Assembly (NCBI RefSeq): GCF_019649055.1
Contig: NW_026570316.1
Coordinates: 186,001 to 250,000 of the forward strand
DNA length: 64,000 nt
Reading direction: 5' to 3'
Source: Paramacrobiotus metropolitanus
Lineage: Eukaryota > Tardigrada > Eutardigrada > Parachela > Macrobiotidae
This document shows positions 41,986-53,815 of the stretch, piece by piece. The notes beneath the pieces are model-generated. The model did no database searches. It worked only from the letters and a program-made list of their open reading frames with translations, and had not been told where the DNA came from. The position numbers and the translations under genes were made by a program. Numbering within the stretch: the first letter of the stretch is position 1; each line of letters opens with the position of its first letter.

Positions 41986-43469
41986 TACAATTATTCTTAT
42001 ATGCTGAAAATTATCAATTATCCGATTCCATACCCTTTAGAGTAGAGATTTGGAGTGCAACCCTCCGGAACGCTTCGGAACGGTGTAATGCAAAAAATCG
42101 GACAGCGTGATATGAGCGGTAATGTGATTTAGATGAAGCGCGGATCGTTTTATGGTCACATGTCTCATCGAAAGCGGGAGGTCCACGACCTATCATCTAA
42201 ACAACCCGGAATACCCTTGAGCTATTCACGACTAACATCGTCTGCGTCTAGGCACTTGTTTTAATGTATCCAAACTTTGACTGTCTGTTAATTATGTCAC
42301 TTTTTATATGCCATGAAAAACAACATGCCGTCTACTTTTTATAGTAAATTTAAGCCTTGTAATAAAGTGCCAGTGACGAACTGGGTAACGAAAGCTAAGG
42401 GATGGACACTTTGCATAATAGATTTCAAAATTCTGGCTATCCTGTCATACGAAATTATTATGTAGCGCAGTTTTGGCATAACAATTTTGGTACAATGGTC
42501 CGCAACAAAATGTCAGGCAAATTAATTATGTTTATTATAGCATAATTGCAAATGTAAAACTTGCAAAACAGCTTTACACTTTGAGGTCAGTACTTGTAGT
42601 AACTCTGTCATAATATTTTTGGGAGACGATAATGTAATAATGCAGCAGTTGCAACAGCCAGAATCATGACGTACAACGGTCAACGTGTAATTTGTACAAT
42701 GTAATTTGTACAATGATGATTTTAGAGTACCGCAGATTAGCTGCGCCAGGCATTAGAGTAGAAATCTTTATTTTGTTCATGTTGTTACTGCATATTGTAC
42801 TCGTACTACAATATCACTGCATACTGATCGCTGTAGCATACCGTAATAGCATTAATAGAGTTAAATATTTTGACGTCACCTACAGTACTAAACAAATCTG
42901 AATATCTTTCTAGTTTCTTTTAACTTGTTTGCATACACTCTCAAAAAATATGGTATTAATTGCTTGATAGGTGATACATGGGAAAATAGTTCCGGTAAAC
43001 ATGCTGCACGTGACCATCCGGTAGCAATGGTTCCATGCCGCATATTATTACAACTCCCTGGCAGTGCTGTATGCACTCTCTGAGTATCTTTCCGATATTT
43101 GTTTCCTGTACGGAGTGACCCGTAAATCAGCATTCTTATGTAAATTCTCGATGTTACCATTCCTGCCCAAGGTGCTAACAATAAGTTGGCGATGGTGGTA
43201 GACGTGGACTTCCTGCCAAGGTCGCCAACGCGGTCACCCACTATCGCACAGAAAAACTACAAATGCACATCTTCCACTTGATACCCGCGGTACACTCGCA
43301 ACGTTATGATTGATCTATTTATAGCCAACGGAAAGCTTTACAACGCCGAAAAGACATAAAACCCATGCAGGTTTTCCCGACGAGGAATTGCAGGGATGGA
43401 ATGAGGCCGGCGACACCGACATTATTCAGCCGCGATAGCACCATCGCCACCGCATTTTAATTTGTGCAG
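41986..43469. other. Intergenic, no gene recognised
   Basis: Only short chance ORFs occur. A minus-strand ORF at 42888-43241 has a weak VGDLGR resemblance to ENT TM8, too weak to call. Confidence 0.4.
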
Positions 43470-43585
43470 TGGCGATCGGGATCTCAGATTAGTCTCATGG
43501 GTTATCGTTGTCATCATCTTCTTTGCAATGACGACGATATTGTACCAAGTGGACACGGGTACGCTAAAGAAATTCTTAATTGTCA
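43470..43585 (+). pseudogene. Relic exon of a nucleoside transporter
   Basis: Between an acceptor (TTTAATTTGTGCAG) and a donor (GTAAGC) the plus strand encodes LRLVSWVIVVIIFFAMTTIL followed by YQVDTGTLKKFLIV. It aligns with ENT residues LRAYGGFIVIIIIFTVTTVL and ARVDTDSFQEGFFII of the transporter at 21.4-22.8 kb. No adjoining exons are identifiable, so it is a fragment or a very diverged gene. Confidence 0.5.
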
Positions 43586-44575
43586 GTAAGCGTACACAAA
43601 GACGCAGTAATGTGCAATCGCACTATTCTATCACAACATTTTAACAACATTTAACTCGTAAGTACCTGTACGAAGTTACGAACTCGAAACACCGTGCTAC
43701 CAATTCAAAACTGGGTTAGAATCCCAACTTTCTGCAAAAGATCACAAGCCACACAGAGTCGATAACCTAAGCTTTCCTTTTATGAGCTTATTATGCCGTG
43801 CAAGAGACATGCCGACGTTATATCAAGGATCTGCCTCATTTTCATCCATTAAAAGTTTTTCCAACCACCAGAAAGGCAGAATATGTGATGCAACAGGGAC
43901 TCGGGGAGTGTTCTAACGGTAAGAGTTTCATTTTCAGAACTCGACGGTTCTATCCCGGCCGCGAAGAAACGAAGATAAGGCAACGTCTGTGTGTATCCAG
44001 CTTTGCCCCGGCATACAAGTACAGTGAATATAAAGTATCTGTATAGCTTCAATACCGAAAAGCCAAACACTGGTGGGTTTAAAACCCTTGACCGTAATGC
44101 AAGAACCTAAATGATAGTAAATAATCGGAAACGCTTATGGTTTCCCATATGAGAAACGAGCCGTGCAGGGAGAATGCATGCGGTGCAGGGCAGCGGTCAT
44201 GTACATCCGGCAAGAACGCCCCCCATTGTATCTCGGGATATTAAATTTGCTTTGTAGAAGAAATGGTTTTGCCCTATTTGTCGGAGGAGAGGAAGAGGCT
44301 TGTTAGTAAACGAATGATCAGCAAACAAAGCAAAGTTTGCAGATTTCAAAATTTCGAAAGTTCCCATCGAAAGAGTGCCATCAAATTCCGGTGCCCCAAA
44401 TCCGCGATTTCATACTCAAAAGCGGTCTGCGGATCATACAGTACAAACGGCTGCCGCAAAAACGCTCATACTATAATGAATAAAGTCTTTGATTCCAGCT
44501 TTATTACACACTGTAATCCAGAACAAGAAAAAACTTTTATTAATAATATTCTTAAACCCATTAATTTGTTAGCTA
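43586..44575. other. Intergenic, nothing supported
   Basis: The ORFs at 43798 and 44263 on the plus strand lack family features. The second overlaps the 3' end of dioxygenase 3. Confidence 0.4.
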
Positions 44576-46042
44576 TCAAGAGCACTTTGGGGGAGGAGAT
44601 GTAGTCGCGGCGGGGGGTCCCATTCCCCCATTAGGAGGTCCCATTCCACCATTCGGAGGACCCATCCCTCCAAAAGGCGGGCCCATCCCTCCCGTGGCAC
44701 CATATCCTCCCATTCCGGGCGGTAGTCCACCGCTCCCAAGCCCTGGCAATCCTCCATTAAAATTCGGATTATCCACACCTCCACTCGCCGTCCAGATGGA
44801 GTGCGCACTAGCTAAACTCCCTTGATCCGCCGTGGACTCTACCCCCAGCGTTACCCATCCGAATATCCCGTCTTGGACGCCGCTTCCTAACAGGACGTAA
44901 TTGACCACGGGATCATTGGCACTGGCCGTCTCCTGGACGAACACCCGGTCCTGGGCGTTGGTGGTAACCTGGGCGGTGTTCTGGCTGTACGGGGTCACGG
45001 CTTCCACGGCGCTGATCAGGGTCTGGTCGAAGAGGATGTTCCCAATGTGCGGAATCGTTCCACCGCCGTATGTATTATTCGGCAGAACCGTGCCGTTGAG
45101 ATGCACGATGGTGTGGATGTGGTTGGTGCGACCGGGATAATGACCCGGGAAGTTGGTGACAAACTGCACGACACCGTCAGTGTTGGTCGATTGTAAACCG
45201 CGCAAGTATGTTGTATTCTGGAATACGAACTTAGTTATTAAGAACTGCAAGTCACGAACTGGAAAAGCTTTATTAGCGGTGCTATTACTAGGTTGCTAAG
45301 ATCGGCAGCGTTTCCATTGCCGGATGCCACAATCCCGCCGTACACGCCGCTGGCATTGCAGTTCCACACATCCACATACACACTGGACATCGGCTTGCAC
45401 GATTTCGTATCGATGACTTGGATGTCGAGAAACAGCGTAACACCTTGCTGGGTTTCCCGGAGATCCTTCCGGATGAACTCGCCGCTGACCCAGTACGGTC
45501 CCACTTCCACTTCTGGCGTCAGTGTACAGGAAACACTGCTGCCGAAAGGATTGCTGTTCTGGTTCAATCCGGTCTGGTTGGAGCGGTGGCTGGTGATCAA
45601 GGCTGTGGCGGTGTCCCGTACTGTGCGACCTTTAATGCATATTTAGGTAAAATCAAAGCACACAAGCTAAGCGAACAGATCAGAAAAAGCTTGCACACCG
45701 ACATAGAATTACAATTTAAATACGATAGAATTATATATCTAAATAATATTTACAAAACATGTCCCCTGATCATGCAGTCTTGTCTGCTTGCTTGCCTCGT
45801 TTTAACAGATGCTCAGCACGCAGCGTTTCGAACAGCGCCTGTCGGCGATCGGCAGCACGCTTCTGGAGGTTTCTCGATTCGGGATTATCCAGACAATCCA
45901 GCACGGATCGTTTTGATAACTGCCGGAAAGCCTGCTGGGCGATGGACTGCGACGCATCCGGTTCAGGATGTTCATTAGGATGAGCATGCACTAGACGCTC
46001 TATTCCGGACAACAGAAGAACAAGCACTGGCAGCAGCACCAT
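44576..46042 (-). CDS. Secreted intradiol ring-cleavage dioxygenase 3
   Basis: Exons 46042-45796, 45629-45289 and 45217-44576 (409 residues). I use the ATG at 46042 (MVLLPVLVLLLSGIERLVHA); the longer frame starts at GTG. Intron 1 appears to use a GC donor (GAG/GCAAGC), which preserves the phase 1 seen in both paralogues. Exon 2 is 15 bp longer because of a five-residue insertion (SNQTG). Fe(III) ligands are Tyr128, Tyr223, His229 and His231 within VGPYWV and PGHYPGRTNHIH. The C-terminal tail is a Gly/Met/Pro repeat (GGMGPPNGGMGPPNGGMGPP), different from gene 2. Function as for genes 1 and 2. Confidence 0.9.
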
Positions 46043-47007
46043 CTTTAAGTACGAAATGATCGCCACACGGAACGGGCGCAGTCAGCGAGGACTGCGACGA
46101 GTACTGCATCATTAAACAGCAATATTACCACAGGAAAATAAAAAATTAGAATATGTACAGAGGGCGGATTACCTGGCGCTTGTGTGCGCTTCCGGATTGT
46201 GCTCACTATCTAGCCGGAAACTGTTGTAACGAAATTACTTCAAATTAGTGGTTATAAAAAAGCCTACACCGTGATAAAATTAAGATTAGCCGGTGTGAAA
46301 TTAACAAGGATTAATGCACACGTAGTAGTAGTCTTTGTATAATACACTTTATGTTTTTTCTAAGCGTGAATTAACTGTCGGTCTTTGCATCTGGCTTATT
46401 GCATTTTTGTAAACAGTACCGTCAGGTAATTTTTCTTTTCACGAACGGAATTAGCAAATGTGGAGTATGTCTATGCACAAAACACCTCTAACAATGAGCT
46501 TATCTGATGGAGAATTGAGAAATTGTTGTTGTGGCCACGCACTGCAAAGTAATCATGCGTAATAATAGTCTGGGTTTTTACTTGTCAAGCCGATATGGCT
46601 GCGCTCCGGTGCACTTGCGAACCCTTGACCTGTCCGTTGTGCCACCGGTCGGTCGCCGGTTTTTACCGGGCTTTTATGCTGGGCAGATTTTTTTTCGATT
46701 GAAAAGTACTCGTACTTACCGTGTATTATGATTTACCTAAGTTGAAGTTCCTAATAAAATGCGAAATTTACACATACGTATGCCAACAAAAATTTTTATT
46801 TCGCTCGTTACATGTTATGACAATAGTTTTAAGAAAAGTTAAGCAACAACAACATACATAATAATGTCTCTCCTAACAAAAAGCGCTTAGCGTCGGTCAG
46901 AATAAACGCAGAAGCACAATGATGGAAGTTTGACAAGTGCCACCAAACATTATGAGCAGAGCACGGGTACGTTTTTGACCGGTAACACACATATCACGGA
47001 ATACTCC
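46043..47007. other. Dioxygenase 3 upstream region
   Basis: No gene is recognised. It probably holds the promoter of dioxygenase 3 and the 3' flank of the WAP gene that follows. Confidence 0.35.
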
Positions 47008-48102
47008 TTAAAAGCGCTCACAATCCATTTTACAGCCGTCAAAACAGCAGGTTTCTCGCCGGCGGCAGTCGAAATCACGGTCGCAGCGATTCCGACGATC
47101 ACGTACAGTACAGAAACGCTCCACTTTCTACAAATATTTACCAGTAAATATTACGCTAATAGCATACAGCTGAGTATTACGGTGAACGCGGCGGTTGCAC
47201 CGGAAAGGAGTACATACCCGACAGGATCGGAGCGGTTGTCCGCCGATATCCCGTCCGACAGGATCACCACGCAACACTACTGCAATATGATACAGGTTAC
47301 AGTCATGTGAATACTGTACACACTGTGCTGCATATAATCGTTTAGTATTAGTGCTTACCAACATTACGTCCTTGCGGTCCAACTACGCCAGGTCCCACTA
47401 CGCCAGGGTACTGCTGTGGATAGAAGACTGCCAAGGGAAACATACAATTAATTACTTTTTCGCAAACTTTTGTGTTGCACTTCGGTTAATTATTTAAGTA
47501 CTTAGTTACTACTTGTAAAAAATGTACCCGGAAAAAGTTAGAAAACCGTGTCACGATCGAGTTGTTTCAACTATCAAATGTACACAGCTTCTTCCGCCGC
47601 GTCATGTGACTTACAGTCTTAAACTAAGAAGCAAAATGCAAAATTTGTATCGCATATGACGTTGCTTCCACATGCTTGCGCTATAATCCTATTCTAACGC
47701 GGTTTTCGGACTGTACCAGTATAACGAACGTCTAAATATGTAAGAACGCTTTCCTAATATTTTTGTAAAAATATTCATGTAAATACGTAAAACTTCAACC
47801 ACAACATTAAGGAAACAGTTGCGACCGATGTGTACATCGGTCGCAACTATTCCTCTCCTCACACTTTCTCAAATATATTTTATCTCTTCCAAAAATTTTG
47901 TTCGATTTTTTATAACTTATTGAAAAGATTGTACTCGTATCTTTATCAAATACTTTTATCGTTAAAAGTTAATATAGTATAATATTGTTACCGTTATAAT
48001 GTTATGTTTATTATTATTGGGCTTACCCTGGCCGTTGACAATCTGCAGCAGCATTATTAGGAGCAGCAGGCATGGTGTATATAGAGCGGGACTAATATGC
48101 AT
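47008..48102 (-). CDS. Secreted WAP-type four-disulfide core protein C
   Basis: Four exons: 48102-48027, 47427-47359, 47279-47218 and 47127-47008 (108 residues; all GT-AG; phases 1, 1, 0). Exon 1 is a signal peptide (MHISPALYTPCLLLLIMLLQ, then IVNGQ). Exon 2 is a Pro/Gly/Val linker (QQYPGVVGPGVVGPQGRN). Exons 3-4 give a single eight-Cys domain: SCR, FCT, NRC, FDC, TCC, DGC, MDC, with the WAP hallmark C-x5-C...CC-x3-C-x3-C. WAP domains are usually protease inhibitors or antimicrobial peptides; the role here is inferred. Coding sequence falls in short exons, so simple ORF calling misses it; the plus-strand ORF opposite is a shadow. It is one of three linked paralogues. Confidence 0.78.
47817..47848. 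repeat. Perfect 15-bp inverted repeat in the WAP-C intron
   Basis: AGTTGCGACCGATGT (47817-47831) and its exact complement (47834-47848) are separated by two bases, with imperfect GGAA/TTCC continuation outside. It lies in intron 1 of the WAP-C gene. Confidence 0.85.
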
Positions 48103-48796
48103 TGTCAAAGTCGTGTTTCCAGAACTACCAGTAAGTTAAAATACGAAATAGCAGCAGTACGGTGCGCAATGGAGTATTGCTTATAACATTAGGAACATTT
48201 TCATAAATCGTCCCATTCCCGGCCTTATAAACCATTTTCACCATAGTATAGAAACCGGTTGACATTCTGTATCCGGGTCATTTCAGTGCGTTAATTGTAA
48301 CATATGCTTTATTATTTTAATAATTGTAACATGTTAACATGACCGCATGATTGATCCTGATTAATTCCGATGCTGGGAACACTCGCCGGTTGGTCCTGTC
48401 AATCTGGAATATCCGCTTCACCTACTTAATTATTACAAAGCATTTTCGGCAGTACTACTTGTAGCCCACGGCGATGTTCTTTCATTCAGCGAGAAAATAA
48501 TCGTTTGAAAGGAAAAGAACTGAACGACAGATTGATATGTGTATAAAAACGGATACAATGATAAGGCATAACTGTTGATTGACACTTCCGCAACATCACA
48601 ATTAGAATGCAATACAATGTGGAATTAATTACGCGAACTTTATTCTTATAAGAACGAGTCGATAATGCAGGAACATGGGGTTTTCAGGTGCAAATATACT
48701 GTTTCTTTTTAATTTACATATTTTAAAAGCAATAATTAGGCAATCGTTAAAAAAAGTGTTGATGCAACGAAACATTCCCTGGGTAAAAGCATGCTG

Positions 48797-49546
48797 TTAA
48801 CGAGCTTCGCAGCGCAGATTGCATCCATCAAAGCAACACTTTTCATGGCGTCCGCAGTTGGCGTCGTTTTCGCACTTGTTGCGGCGATCTTTGCCGGTAC
48901 AGTGGTGATCCATGTGCTAAAAACGCATTTTATTAAAGAGATGCCCGCCCAGTTTTTGTAATTTTCTTAATGTACTTCTATAGCATCGGACCAACGTATA
49001 AAATGGAAATACAAAAATTATTAACTAATAATACTTTATACAGCCATACGTACAACTTAATAAAATATAAATAGTAACATTTAACCAAAAAAATACACAG
49101 ATTTCTTGAAAGATGAAATTGTTTAAAGGCTAACGATCTTTAGCAAATACATAAGTTTATGAAGGCATTACTGGAAATTATAAATGTAAAAGAATATGAC
49201 ATAAAAGATTGCTATAATCTATAACAACTGTAATTTAGAGGACATTTTAAGCCATGTACGCAGTTGTATAATATGTATCTAAAAGAAGACGTGTTCTGTA
49301 CTCACGCGGCAATCGCGGCCAACTTCACGCTTCGCGATAAGACGCTCCAGGTCGACGCTCGCTGGAAAACAATACAAAAATTAATATCACAGTCTACTTG
49401 TTTAAGCTTTAAAATGTGCGGTTTTGTAGCGCAATTTAATGGACAAGTGATATAAAATAAATACTAAAATACTAACCGGCAGAAGTTGTCGTGGCCAGCA
49501 TAAACAGACCAACAACGAGCATGGATGCCAACAAAATGCGGTTCAT
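48797..49546 (-). CDS. Secreted WAP-type four-disulfide core protein A
   Basis: Three exons: 49546-49477 (signal peptide MNRILLASMLVVGLFMLATT, ending SAG), 49361-49306 and 48916-48797 (81 residues; phases 1 and 0). Exon 2 ends ...VGRDCR, supplying the first cysteine. Exon 3 starts HMDHHCTGKD and has NKC, DANC, KCC, DGC and LRC, making eight cysteines in WAP order (CENDANCGRHEKCCFDGC). The Asp between the third and fourth Cys and the KCC match the family. A protease inhibitor or antimicrobial role is plausible. The basic, short loop between the first cysteines is atypical. Exon 1 length (70 bp) is identical to that of paralogue B. Confidence 0.82.
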
Positions 49547-50807
49547 TTTTGTAAGTGGGTGGTAAAGGTCACGAATTATGGAAACAGATTTGAGCGGTTA
49601 AATATCCAAAAAGTGGAAAGCTACAGGAATTAAATCTGCCGTTTAGGCAGTTTTATACTAACTTCGCATTTTGTAAAAACTGCAAATCATCATCGTACCA
49701 AGAGTACACGAGCGCAAAACTATGTTTTATAACAATCAAGGTTTCTTATTAACGTCTTGTGCAATTAGACTCTAAAACAGAAGGGCGTCTGTTAGGATGA
49801 TTTATGTGTTACACTTCCGTGTTTGTGTCGTATCCATGAAGGGTACACGGTCTTTACGAAAACATGTTATATGAAGATGATTAGCCATAATTTTTTAAGG
49901 GCATGACGATGCAAGTTGCCGCTATGCATCTCGAAAGGTGCATGCTCCATCATCCATGCTGCTCGTATCCGGGACTTTTAGATGATAGATTCTTACCTAC
50001 AGAAGTTTACCTATCTGCATTTTTACAAGAAAGAAGTCTTAAAATGATAAATATTTGAAGTTTTACCGAAAAACTGCTTGATACTTAAAAGCTGTCGGAA
50101 GCCTGCCTGCCCTACTTGCTTGTCGAAGTGCTTCACCATTATTATCGGTACAACGACATTATACGAGTATAAAGTATAAAAACTTGTTTTTATTGGAATT
50201 TTACAGCGTTTACAAAATTATGTAATAATTATTAAATAGTAAATTAATTAGCGAATGCTTGGCCTGATTAACACAGAATAGATATAATATGTATAGGTAC
50301 AGTCTACAGTAACATAAGCCGTATTGATTGCGAAATACGGAAAAATTTTTATCTGGCATGCTTATGGAGCAACATAGCATGCTTTTGTCGTATAAAGATT
50401 TGAAATATTAACAGCACAATACTGCACTTAAATTTTCTGGTACTGCAGTGTACAAAACTCTACAGATAGTTGGCCAGAAGCTGGCCAAACCGCATTCACT
50501 GTAATTGTGCCACTGTGAAAAATGGAAACAGTGTCCCTTAGTGTCGATTTATTGCCGGCTTTTCTAGCGCGTTATGTGGTATCCAGAAGGTCATGGGTCA
50601 TAAAGATCGTGTTGCTGATAAACCGAGTTCCACAAACAGCCGTAAACACATGTTGGAGCTCCTGTAGAATTATCGTATGTGGAACAAAATAAGCTGGTTG
50701 CAGTTAATACCAACCATAATACACGTCCGGTAATCGTAATATCTTTAGCGTATTATATAATATTGGCGCCTTGTGCCGCCCGTATTTAAGAGTTTTGTCG
50801 TTTCATC
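49547..50807. other. Intergenic between WAP-A and the 50.8-kb gene
   Basis: No gene is recognised. One AAAGGTCA lies at about 49566, just upstream of the WAP-A start. Confidence 0.4.
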
Positions 50808-51272
50808 ATGAATATAAAATTTTCCATATTTTATATAATTTTTATATATGGCCTCAGCAGTGTCTACGGCCAGTTAAATGCTACCACAAACTCCAGCAGT
50901 GATGAAACTTTGGCCTGGATCAACACGAAGGAACACTGGATATTGTACGTGGACCCGGCAAATGCAACCACCGCGAACCATACCGACACCGAACCGGTAA
51001 AAACCGCGACCGAAGCCACGCGCTTCTTCGGTACAAGTCCCCGTGTCACCCCTGCCCCGGATGACGAGGATTACCCGGATGAACCGTACGCCGGGAGCGG
51101 CGATGGTTCCGACGCTCGTTCGACATTCGGACGGAAGCGTAAGCAGAAGATTGTGCCGGCTACCGCTGTCGACACAGCACCACGGGTGATTGTGTTCCGT
51201 ACACAACGAAAATCTACTCGCACCCCGCTGCGAACTCGTAAATCCAAGGGAAGGAAGGCTGCTTCGGGATAA
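50808..51272 (+). CDS. Secreted GAG-site protein with basic tail, paralogue 1
   Basis: Single exon, 154 residues. A signal peptide (MNIKFSIFYIIFIYGLSSVY, then GQ) precedes an N-glycosylated Thr/Asn-rich segment containing ETLAWINTKEHWILYVD. An acidic cluster follows, ending DEPYAGSGDGSD. Acidic residues before GSG resemble a glycosaminoglycan attachment site as in small proteoglycans. Then come FGRKRKQKI, a possible furin-type cleavage site, and a strongly basic Arg/Lys/Thr tail. It is paralogous to the 54.5-kb gene, sharing ALAWINTK, the acidic SGSG-like block and KRKQKIV. No named family; extracellular matrix or binding of negatively charged ligands is a guess. Confidence 0.72.
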   Translation: MNIKFSIFYIIFIYGLSSVYGQLNATTNSSSDETLAWINTKEHWILYVDPANATTANHTDTEPVKTATEATRFFGTSPRVTPAPDDEDYPDEPYAGSGDGSDARSTFGRKRKQKIVPATAVDTAPRVIVFRTQRKSTRTPLRTRKSKGRKAASG

Positions 51273-51881
51273 TGTATCCTCAGCTGTTTCTTTTTAATTT
51301 AACGTATGGTTTATTTGTTAATGTTTCGTACTAAGCAGCCAAAGTATACATTTGCTAGATTGAGTGATAATTCAGCCGTTCTCATGGCGGTTTACGATGA
51401 GTGCCTAATCATCGAGTTCAATCAATCAGGATAATCAGCGAAACGGCTATGATAAGTGAGTAGAAGTTTACCGCGTGTGGGAATAAATTGTGCGGTTGCC
51501 GTTTCTCTCGAAACTGTTCAGTTTTATGCACCTTAGCAAATATATTATTTGTTCGGGTACAGCGAAATAATTCCGTTTTTAGATGGCCATACAAAAGGTT
51601 TCATTGAAAAACGTAAGCCCAACATAACCGTAGCAATGAGGTGTTTTTAAACATGGTAACCATCCGAAATGGCCATGCCATAAATAATTTCATGGCGCAC
51701 TATAACATTTCGTGACCTAACAGCAAGTTTAAGCAGCGCGAGCCACAATGGAAGGAAAACACGACATACATGCACTACACAGTATGTAACAGTTAAAAAA
51801 AGACGGAAACAATTAAACATCACAAGATTTCTCGACTAGATAAAAAGACGGCATGATGCTCAGAGCAGTGAATTTCTGGAT
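51273..51881. other. Convergent intergenic region
   Basis: The 3' flanks of the 50.8-kb gene and the minus-strand Cys-rich gene meet here. Nothing else is recognised. Confidence 0.4.
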
Positions 51882-52347
51882 TTATGGTGATCCTGTTTGG
51901 CGGTTATTGTCTCCGCAAGACATCTCCAAGTGGCACTCCGGATCGCCGCTGCAGGTCGCCCACTGCTTCAAACCAGATGACACGCCCAGTTTCTGGGTGT
52001 AGCACCAGGCATCGCCCGGCTGCATCTTGTCCCAATCGGCGTACGCCCAGCACCAGCCTTTGTAACAGCCACACGTACTCAGCCCGGCACAGGAAGTAGC
52101 GCTGCTTTCTGACGCTGCAAATAATAAAAAATTTATTGAGAAGCTGTTATGCAAAAGCACTACGCTGTAGGTACATTCAGCTAAAGCTAAAGCGAAAAAA
52201 ACGTAAGCAAAAGCACAGAATACGTATAGGTATCTGCAGGCTGTATAATGGTGGACTTTAAGGAAAAACCCTCGATGATATTAACTTACGCAGATGGATT
52301 AGCATGCCCATCGCTACGACCATGGATACAGCAAAGAGCCGGTTCAT
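51882..52347 (-). CDS. Secreted eight-cysteine peptide, copy 1
   Basis: Exon 1 is 52347-52290 (signal peptide MNRLFAVSMVVAMGMLIHL) and exon 2 is 52114-51882, joined by a 175-bp GT-AG intron in phase 1 (96 residues). The mature peptide has eight cysteines in the order C-x5-C-x-C-x4-C-W, then WC, C, C and C, with landmarks CGCYKGWCWAYADWDK and DAWCYTQK. The GxCW...WCYT arrangement recalls small secreted cysteine-rich peptides of other invertebrates, but I cannot name the family. The mature part is nearly identical to copy 2 at 53.4 kb, which has the opposite orientation. Function is unknown. Confidence 0.8.
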
Positions 52348-53364
52348 TTTCGCAGGAAAGAGATATGAACTTTAAAAAGTATGACAAGTGGAAGACACAG
52401 ATAAAGTACGAGATACGAACTCGGATGACAAGTTGAGGACACAGATTTTTTCGGAACAGAAGTGTCTTAATTGGTTTTTATGTGAGAAATTCCACTTATA
52501 AACCGGATCTGTTTTAATAGCGTTGAATCTGAGCGCGGTATCTACTCATAGTCGCAAGATCAAGATGTTTTTGAAAACTGGTACCTATTTGTCATGAAAA
52601 CATTATGAATTAAAACATGCACTCTATCAATAACAACGTTTTTTCCACACACGAGAACTGCAATATGCCATGTATCTAGCTAATATTTCTGACAAGTGAG
52701 TGCAGGTTGTTCGCGTCACATTGAGCTTTATTTCGAACATCGGTATCACTCACCGCATTCCTTCTCCGATCGTTTCCGCTGTTGTTATATATTGTCCCGG
52801 GAAAACTCATTCATTTTTGAACAAACCAAACATTTTCGGGCAATGACTGTTTAGTCGCAAACTACAGTACACAACAGCCGCAAGCTACAATGACATAACA
52901 CTTAATGATCCCAGTCAACAATTATCAACACCGCAGCTTGCATGTTACAGAAATGCCCAGATGACTCATTCGAAGTAAAAGTACTGCCGGTGTCGGTTTA
53001 ACGTAACACTAAGCGTGACTGAACAACTAGACAAAACAATTCGAAGGAAACCGCAAATGTTAGTCCCCAACGTTGCTGCGTTACCTTCACGAGTCCAACA
53101 ACAAAGCGAATACGGTTACTCATCCGGCCCTTTTTTTAAAACTGTTATTATTAATTTTATACCCGACAAACATTTCTCGCAGCCGACTGCAAAACATTTT
53201 TTGGTCTCTCATAACAAAAGTACTTATATAAAAGTAACGCTCGTGCGGCGAATATTCAACAGTCCCTCTATGAATGTTCAACAGTTTCTCTAGCTATCCA
53301 TTGCGTTTTTGATAACTCAATTGTTCTCTACCACTTTGATTTCGAAGATTTGTTACTCGCTAAA
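52348..53364. other. Divergent intergenic region between the two Cys-rich genes
   Basis: A possible shared or paired promoter region. No clear TATA element and no coding sequence were recognised. Confidence 0.4.
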
Positions 53365-53815
53365 ATGACCCAAATTCTCGTTGTGTCTATGTTTATGGCG
53401 CTGGCCATGCTGCTGACCTTTCGTAAGTGGACTTGCCTTGCCTCTGGCTAACATTGCTGTTTTATCGGCCCATGAGAACATTATAACATGATCACCGGGG
53501 TTGCAAGAGTGCTTTAACATATATATTTAAATATTAAGTTGTAACTTAGCTGTATTTTACTTTACGAAAACTTTGGTTGTAGCATCGGAAGGCAGCGCTA
53601 CATCTTGTGCGGGACTGAGTACGTGTGGCTGTTACAAAGGCTGGTGCTGGGCGTACGCCGATTGGGATAAGATGCAGCCGGGCGATGCCTGGTGCTACAC
53701 CCAGAAACTGGGCGTGTCATCTGGTTTGAAGCAGTGGGCGACCTGCAGCGGCGATCCGGAGTGCCACTTGGAGATGTCGTGTGGAGACAATAACCGCCAA
53801 ACCGGATCACCATAA
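53365..53815 (+). CDS. Secreted eight-cysteine peptide, copy 2
   Basis: Exon 1 is 53365-53422 (signal peptide MTQILVVSMFMALAMLLTF) and exon 2 is 53583-53815; intron 160 bp, phase 1, 96 residues. Exon 1 has exactly the length of copy 1 (58 bp) but a diverged sequence. Exon 2 encodes the same mature peptide apart from one residue near the splice junction (EGSAT versus ESSAT). The few exon 2 nucleotide differences are otherwise synonymous (for example in the codons for MSCGD and DK). This points to strong constraint on the mature peptide, or recent gene conversion limited to exon 2. Confidence 0.82.

Noticed and set aside
42888-43241. Minus-strand ORF with VGDLGR...R resembling ENT TM8
   Set aside because: The similarity is a few residues and the orientation is opposite to the relic ENT exon nearby; not strong enough.
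46930-47310. 126-codon plus-strand ORF
   Set aside because: It is antisense to exons 3 and 4 of WAP gene C, whose eight-cysteine pattern and splice sites are convincing.
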